This document shows positions 6,786 through 10,428 of a stretch of DNA of 10,428 bases, in pieces. A program made the translations under genes and the position numbers. Source of the DNA: an uncultured Oscillospiraceae bacterium (lineage in GTDB: Bacteria > Bacillota > Clostridia > Oscillospirales > Oscillospiraceae). The DNA is taken from positions 1 through 10,428 of the forward strand of contig CAKTLD010000068.1 in NCBI GenBank assembly GCA_934572445.1. Reading direction: 5' to 3'. The notes beneath the pieces were generated by a model. That model was not told where the DNA came from, searched no databases, and worked only from the letters and a program-made list of their open reading frames with translations. Each line of letters starts with the position of its first letter. Positions within the stretch are counted from its first letter, which is position 1.

Positions 6786-7242
6786 AAGACAGGATAAGAT
6801 CCTTGCGATCATTGCCGCTGAGGCGATCGAAACGCAGGAGCAGCTGATCGACCGGCTGCGCGAGGAGGGCATCTCCTGCACGCAGGCGACGATCTCGCGC
6901 GATATCAAGCAGCTGCATCTCATTAAGGAGCCGACCGGAAGCGGTACCTACCGCTATGCCGTGTCCGCGCAGAAGGTGAAGCTCAATCTGGCGGACCGCC
7001 TGCAGACCATCCTGCGCGAGAGCATTGTTTCGGTGGACAGCGCGCAGAATCTGGTGCTGATCAAGACGATGCCGGGCCTCGGCCCCGCGGCAGGCGCCGC
7101 GTTTGATGGAATGGAGATCCCTTCCAAGGTCGGCACTGTGGCCGGTGACGATACGGTGCTCGTTGTGATGCGTGAGGATGAGTCCGCGGCCGACCTTTGC
7201 AGCGAGATTGAGGAGATGCGCCGCCAGCGCCAGCATCGCTAA
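6775..7242 (+). CDS. argR: Arginine repressor ArgR/AhrC
   Basis: A 155-aa transcription regulator that senses L-arginine, represses arginine biosynthesis and can activate catabolism as a hexamer. The N-terminal winged helix-turn-helix covers residues 1-63, with the recognition segment CTQATISRDIKQLHL (35-49), the family signature. The C-terminal oligomerisation and arginine-binding domain holds GTVAGDDTVLVVM (120-132), where Asp125-Asp126 correspond to the ligand-binding acidic pair. The linker SAQKVKLNLADRLQ is typical. ATG 6775 lies 8 bases after GGGAGG (6761-6766) and inside the end of nadK, which suggests coupled translation. In this cluster the gene is usually called ahrC in Bacilli. I did not find an obvious ARG box in the window, so autoregulation cannot be claimed. 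Confidence 0.95.
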   Translation: MKNERQDKILAIIAAEAIETQEQLIDRLREEGISCTQATISRDIKQLHLIKEPTGSGTYRYAVSAQKVKLNLADRLQTILRESIVSVDSAQNLVLIKTMPGLGPAAGAAFDGMEIPSKVGTVAGDDTVLVVMREDESAADLCSEIEEMRRQRQHR

Positions 7243-7245
7243 GCC

Positions 7246-8931
7246 ATGCTTGAGCTGCTGCATATCGAAAATATTGCGATCATTGAGCGCGCGGATATTG
7301 TGTTCGGGCGCGGCTTCAATGCGCTCACCGGCGAGACCGGCGCAGGCAAATCCATCGTGATTGACGCGCTTGGCGCGGTACTGGGCCAGCGCACCTCACG
7401 CGAGCTCATCCGAACGGGTGCGGAAAAGGCGTTTGTCAGCGCGGAGTTCAGCGCCGTTCCGGCGAAGCTGCCCGCGCTTGCGGAAAACGGCCTTGCGCCT
7501 GAGGAGGACGGGAGCGTTCTTTTGCAGCGTGAGCTCAGCGGCGACGGGAAAAATGTCTGCCGTGTAAATGGGCGCCCTGTGACAGTCGCGCAGCTCAAAC
7601 GCATTGGCGCAAGCCTGCTCAACATCCACGGCCAGCACGACGGACAGCAGCTGCTTGACGAGGAGCAGCACCTCATCTATCTGGATCGCTTTGGCCGCGT
7701 GGAAAACGAGTTGGCGGCGTATCGCACGCGCTATGACGCGATGAAAGAGACGCACCGCGCGATCGACGCGCTCAAAATGGACGAAGCGGAAAAGGCGCGC
7801 CGCGTGGATATGCTGCGCCATCAGATCGGTGAGCTGGAGCGTGCGGACCTACGAGAGGGCGAGGAAGAAGAACTTTTGGCGCGGCGGAACATCCTGCGCA
7901 GCGGTGAAAAATTTCTCTCTGCCGTCGCCGAAGCAGATGCCTGTCTGAACGGTGGGGAAGAAGGGCTCGGTGCGGTATCCGCCATTAAGCAGGCGGAGGA
8001 TGCGCTGCGCGGCCTGCGCAGCCTTGGCGATGAATTTGTCGCGCTGTCGGATCGATTGGAAAGTCTTCGTTGTGAAGCATACGACCTTGCCGAGACGATC
8101 CGCGATAAGAAAGGCGAATATGACTTTTCTCCGCAGGAACTCGATGCAGTGGAAGCGCGCTGCGACCAGCTCTACCGGCTGAAGAAGAAATACGGTGCGG
8201 ATACTGCGGAGATGCTTGCATATCTTGCGCGCTCGCGCGACGAACTCGACCGCATCGAGTATGCGGATGACCGCATTGAACAGCTTCGGCGGACGGAGAA
8301 AAAGCAGGAAGCGGCGGCGATGGAGGCAGCGCGCGCGCTGTCCGCGCGCCGCAAGGCTGCTGCAGAAGAGCTGGAGACGCGGATTTCCCGGGAATTATCC
8401 GAGCTTGATATGCCGAAGCTCCGATTTTCCATTGACTTTCAGGAGAAGGAGCTTGCCGAGGATGGTATTGACACTGTGGCGTTCCTGATGTCCGCTAACG
8501 TGGGCGAGGCGTTGCGCCCGATCCAGAAGATCGCCTCCGGCGGTGAGCTTTCACGCATCATGCTGGCGCTCAAAAATGTACTGGCCGAACAGGACAGCGT
8601 GATGACCATGGTGTTCGACGAGGTCGACACCGGCGTATCGGGACGGGCCGCCCAGCGTGTGGCGGAAAAGCTTGCGCGGCTCTCGCGTACCCGTCAGGTG
8701 CTGTGTGTGACGCATCTGCCGCAGCTCGCGGCGATGGCTGACGTGCACTTCGGCGTGGAAAAGGGCGAGGAGAACGGCCGCACGCTTACGCGCGTGAATG
8801 TGCTTGACCGCGCTGCGCGCCGCTGCGAGATCGCACGACTGAGCGGGGGAGACGTGCTGAGCGAAACAATGCTCACCGGTGCAGAGGAACTGCTTTCCGC
8901 CGCGGAGCATTTCAAAGCAAAGATGCAGTAA
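7246..8931 (+). CDS. recN: DNA repair protein RecN
   Basis: RecN (561 aa) is an SMC-like ATPase that acts on double-strand breaks, gathering DNA ends for RecA-dependent recombination. The N-terminal head carries Walker A GETGAGKS (29-36) and NIHGQHDGQQLL, the RecN Q-loop region. A charged coiled-coil middle follows (about 155-370, rich in Glu, Arg and Ala). The C-terminal head has the ABC signature SGGELSR (431-437), Walker B VFDEVDTGVSG (456-466), and the CVTHLPQLAAMAD switch region. Length is normal for the family. The start ATG 7246 is three bases after the argR stop and has no close Shine-Dalgarno; the nearest GAGGAG (7208-7213) is over 30 bases upstream. Translation probably depends on ribosomes finishing argR. 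The start is still firm because MLELLHIENIAIIE matches the usual RecN beginning. Confidence 0.96.
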   Translation: MLELLHIENIAIIERADIVFGRGFNALTGETGAGKSIVIDALGAVLGQRTSRELIRTGAEKAFVSAEFSAVPAKLPALAENGLAPEEDGSVLLQRELSGDGKNVCRVNGRPVTVAQLKRIGASLLNIHGQHDGQQLLDEEQHLIYLDRFGRVENELAAYRTRYDAMKETHRAIDALKMDEAEKARRVDMLRHQIGELERADLREGEEEELLARRNILRSGEKFLSAVAEADACLNGGEEGLGAVSAIKQAEDALRGLRSLGDEFVALSDRLESLRCEAYDLAETIRDKKGEYDFSPQELDAVEARCDQLYRLKKKYGADTAEMLAYLARSRDELDRIEYADDRIEQLRRTEKKQEAAAMEAARALSARRKAAAEELETRISRELSELDMPKLRFSIDFQEKELAEDGIDTVAFLMSANVGEALRPIQKIASGGELSRIMLALKNVLAEQDSVMTMVFDEVDTGVSGRAAQRVAEKLARLSRTRQVLCVTHLPQLAAMADVHFGVEKGEENGRTLTRVNVLDRAARRCEIARLSGGDVLSETMLTGAEELLSAAEHFKAKMQ

Positions 8932-8958
8932 AGCAAAACTACTTTTCAGCATACATAC

Positions 8959-8977
8959 GCTTTTCAGAAAGAAAAGC
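8959..8977 (+). other. Small A/T-rich hairpin between recN and the M28-like gene
   Basis: GCTTTTC (8959-8965) pairs with GAAAAGC (8971-8977) around an AGAAA loop. No U-tract follows, so it is not a good terminator on the + strand. The 64-base gap holds no promoter I can support, and the downstream gene may be co-transcribed with recN. Confidence 0.35.
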
Positions 8978-8995
8978 AAGAGAGGATAAGACCCT

Positions 8996-9934
8996 ATGAA
9001 CGAATTTGCCGCGCGCATCGAGAGAGATTTTCCGCTGCGCCGCAAGGAAAAACAGAAAACGGAGTTCCGCAGCTGGCTCATCTATACGCTCAAGGAGCTC
9101 GGTTATACGCCGCGGCTGGAGAGCGGAGAGTATTCGCTCTCGCTTGGCAGCAGCATGACGAACGTGGTCGTGGGTGATATCGAAAAGGCGAAGCTTGTGC
9201 TGGCCGCGCATTATGATACCGGTGTACGCGATGTGCTTCCGCCGATGATCGCGCCTACACGACCGGTGAGCTTCCTTTTGTATCAGGCGCTCTTTCCGCT
9301 GCTGGTGCTGGCGGGGAGTTTTGCGCTCTCACTCGCGCTGACGTTTCCGTTTGATCTGCCGAATCTGACATTTCCGCTGTTTTTGATCTTTCTGGCGGTT
9401 GCACTCTTTTATCCGAGGTACGGCCCTGATGAGCGGGAGACATTGAATGACAACACCTCCGGCGTCGTGACGCTGCTGGAGGTCGCAAAAGCGTTAACGC
9501 CGCGCTACCGCGGCGACGTGTGCTTCCTCTTTCTGGACGGCGGCACACAGGCGGCAAAGGGAGCGAAGGGCCTGCGCCGCGCACATCCCTGCCTGAAGGA
9601 AAAGAACGTGATCGTCGTCGACTGCGTCGCCGAGGGCGATGAACTGCTGATCCTGCCGGGCAAGTCCGCCCGCTGGGACGGCGGCCTGCTCGACGCCATC
9701 AACGATCATTTCAGCAATGGCGAGAAAAAGACCTGCTTTCTCAAAACTGACGGGCTCGTGACCTTCCCGTCCGACAACCGCGCGTTCGCGCACAGTACAA
9801 GCATCTGTGCCTGCCGGAAGGTCCGTGGTTTCGGCCGCTGCATCCTGCCGCGCCATGCACGCTCGCTTGACGAGAAGAACATTGCCCTGCTGCGTGACAA
9901 TCTGTGCAGACTGGTGATGAATTACCAGCCGTAA
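8996..9934 (+). CDS. Membrane-anchored M28-type metallopeptidase-like protein, probably degenerate
   Basis: A 312-aa protein with an M28 (aminopeptidase Y/S-like) fold interrupted by two hydrophobic spans at about 92-115 and 124-140. Metal-site features of M28 are visible: AAHYDTG (His72, Asp74), LNDNTSGVVTLLEVA (Asp152), VVDCVAEGDEL (Asp209), and a late His287 in RHARSLDEKNI, corresponding to the usual IHT-x-x-D region. The position where active M28 enzymes carry the glutamate pair, in a segment like FFDNEEKGLLGS, reads FLDGGTQAAKGAKG here (179-192). Both glutamates are missing. Either the enzyme is inactive, or it uses another residue, or it has a binding role. ATG 8996 follows AGAGGA (8981-8986) with 9-base spacing. 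The substrate is unknown, and its place after recN does not reveal a role. Confidence 0.75.
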   Translation: MNEFAARIERDFPLRRKEKQKTEFRSWLIYTLKELGYTPRLESGEYSLSLGSSMTNVVVGDIEKAKLVLAAHYDTGVRDVLPPMIAPTRPVSFLLYQALFPLLVLAGSFALSLALTFPFDLPNLTFPLFLIFLAVALFYPRYGPDERETLNDNTSGVVTLLEVAKALTPRYRGDVCFLFLDGGTQAAKGAKGLRRAHPCLKEKNVIVVDCVAEGDELLILPGKSARWDGGLLDAINDHFSNGEKKTCFLKTDGLVTFPSDNRAFAHSTSICACRKVRGFGRCILPRHARSLDEKNIALLRDNLCRLVMNYQP

Positions 9935-9939
9935 AAGGC

Positions 9940-9968
9940 TTGACAAGCGCAGCCCTTTTCGTTACAAT
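9940..9968 (+). promoter_or_regulatory. Sigma-A-type promoter of tyrS
   Basis: A perfect -35 TTGACA (9940-9945) and a -10 TACAAT (9963-9968) are separated by 17 bases. The -35 begins six bases after the stop codon of the M28-like gene. The predicted start is near 9975, just before the T-box leader. Confidence 0.88.
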
Positions 9969-9974
9969 AACGCT

Positions 9975-10244
9975 GTTTACGGCGATGAAGCGGAGAAGTA
10001 AACGGTTCACCCCTGCGAAGAGAGCCTCCGGACGGTGCAAGGAGGAGAGGGGAACCGATGAAATACACCGCGGAGCCGGCGCCCGAACGATGGGTCTTCA
10101 TCCAGTAGGCGCGCCCCGGGAGCGCCCGTTACCGCGCGGGAGTGTGGCTGCACTCCATGAGGCTGTCTTTGCGAAAAGGCGGCGAACCAGAGGTGGTACC
10201 GCGAAGTTTTTCGCCCTCTGTCCGAAAAAGGACAGAGGGCGTTT
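9975..10244 (+). promoter_or_regulatory. T-box riboswitch, tyrosine-specific, controlling tyrS
   Basis: The leader senses uncharged tRNA-Tyr and controls read-through into tyrS. Stem I is formed by GCGG (9990-9993) with CCGC (10068-10071), and CGGTTC (10003-10008) with GAACCG (10052-10057). Between these lies the specifier loop, containing GATGAAATACACC with the Tyr codon UAC at 10064-10066, followed by a purine. A middle hairpin is GGAGTG/CACTCC (10139-10156). The conserved T-box AGGTGGTACCGCG is at 10191-10203; its UGGU bulge (10194-10197) would pair with the ACCA end of tRNA-Tyr. The antiterminator is GCGG (10179-10182) with CCGC (10199-10202). A terminator follows at 10212-10241. The identity of the downstream gene as tyrS agrees with the specifier. 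Confidence 0.94.
10212..10244 (+). terminator. T-box-controlled intrinsic terminator
   Basis: CGCCCTCTGTCC (10212-10223) and GGACAGAGGGCG (10230-10241) form a perfect 12-bp stem around GAAAAA, followed by TTTCTATT. The stem is strong and the U-tract short. It lies about 70 bases before the tyrS start codon. Confidence 0.9.
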
Positions 10245-10312
10245 CTATTGCTCTGGAGATGTCCGGAATGTCCGAAAATCAAAATACAATGAGAACATAG
10301 GAGGAAACGAAC

Positions 10313-10428
10313 ATGGGTATTTATGAAGAGCTGCAGGCGCGCGGGCTGCTTGCGCAGGTCACGAACGAGGAAGAGATCCGCGAAATGGTCAACGCGGGCA
10401 AGGCCAAGTTCTACATTGGCTTTGACTG
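10313..10428 (+). CDS. tyrS: Tyrosyl-tRNA synthetase, N-terminal fragment (runs off the window)
   Basis: The first 38 codons of a class I tyrosyl-tRNA synthetase, which charges tRNA-Tyr with tyrosine using ATP. The readable start MGIYEELQARGLLAQVTNEEEI is followed by NAGKAKFYIGFD, which leads into the usual YIGFDPTADSLHIGH nucleotide-binding segment; the window ends before the HIGH-type motif. ATG 10313 is preceded by AGGAGG (10299-10304) with 8-base spacing. The Tyr-specific T-box upstream independently supports the identity. The catalytic and C-terminal RNA-binding domains cannot be judged. Confidence 0.95.
   Translation, partial: MGIYEELQARGLLAQVTNEEEIREMVNAGKAKFYIGFD

Noticed and set aside
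9904..10326. A 140-codon + strand open frame across the T-box leader
   Set aside because: It overlaps the end of the M28-like gene and reads through the promoter, specifier, T-box and terminator, so it is incidental.

Overview
The window looks like a chromosomal segment of a GC-rich Bacillota, most likely a Clostridia member of the Oscillospiraceae/Ruminococcaceae kind. The basis is the gene order dxs-tlyA-nadK-argR-recN, a T-box in front of tyrS, strong purine-rich Shine-Dalgarno sites, intrinsic terminators with U-tracts, and the protein sequence style. The genus cannot be named from this sequence alone. All genes lie on the + strand, and there is no sign of an insertion sequence, phage or CRISPR array.

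Layout. (1) 43-1850: the translation operon rpsB-tsf (ribosomal protein S2 and EF-Ts), with a GC-rich hairpin between the genes and a strong intrinsic terminator after tsf. (2) 1912-2596: a sigma-A-type promoter followed by about 650 nt that has no credible gene and is rich in RNA-like structure. I identify this as an OLE RNA (ornate, large, extremophilic). Its first bases (1948-1959) can pair with its last bases (2584-2596) to close the whole RNA. (3) 2612-3226: oapA, the membrane protein partner of OLE RNA, immediately downstream. (4) 3242-8931: dxs, tlyA, nadK, argR and recN, tightly packed with short gaps or overlaps, as in the operon where OLE and oapA are found in other Bacillota. (5) 8996-9934: a membrane-anchored M28-type metallopeptidase-like protein that lacks the expected glutamate pair. 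(6) 9940-10428: a promoter, a tyrosine-specific T-box riboswitch with its terminator, and the first 38 codons of tyrS.

How it fits together. The main point of interest is the OLE ribonucleoprotein locus. A noncoding RNA of unusual size and its dedicated membrane protein appear to head an operon for isoprenoid precursor synthesis (Dxs), rRNA methylation (TlyA), NADP supply (NadK), arginine control (ArgR) and recombination repair (RecN). In the classic arrangement OLE follows ispA. Here ispA is not upstream: the RNA has its own promoter directly behind the rpsB-tsf terminator, so OLE is probably the first product of its transcript. The closing helix, a competing 5' hairpin, and an acidic repeat at the N-terminus of OapA are concrete features that can be tested.
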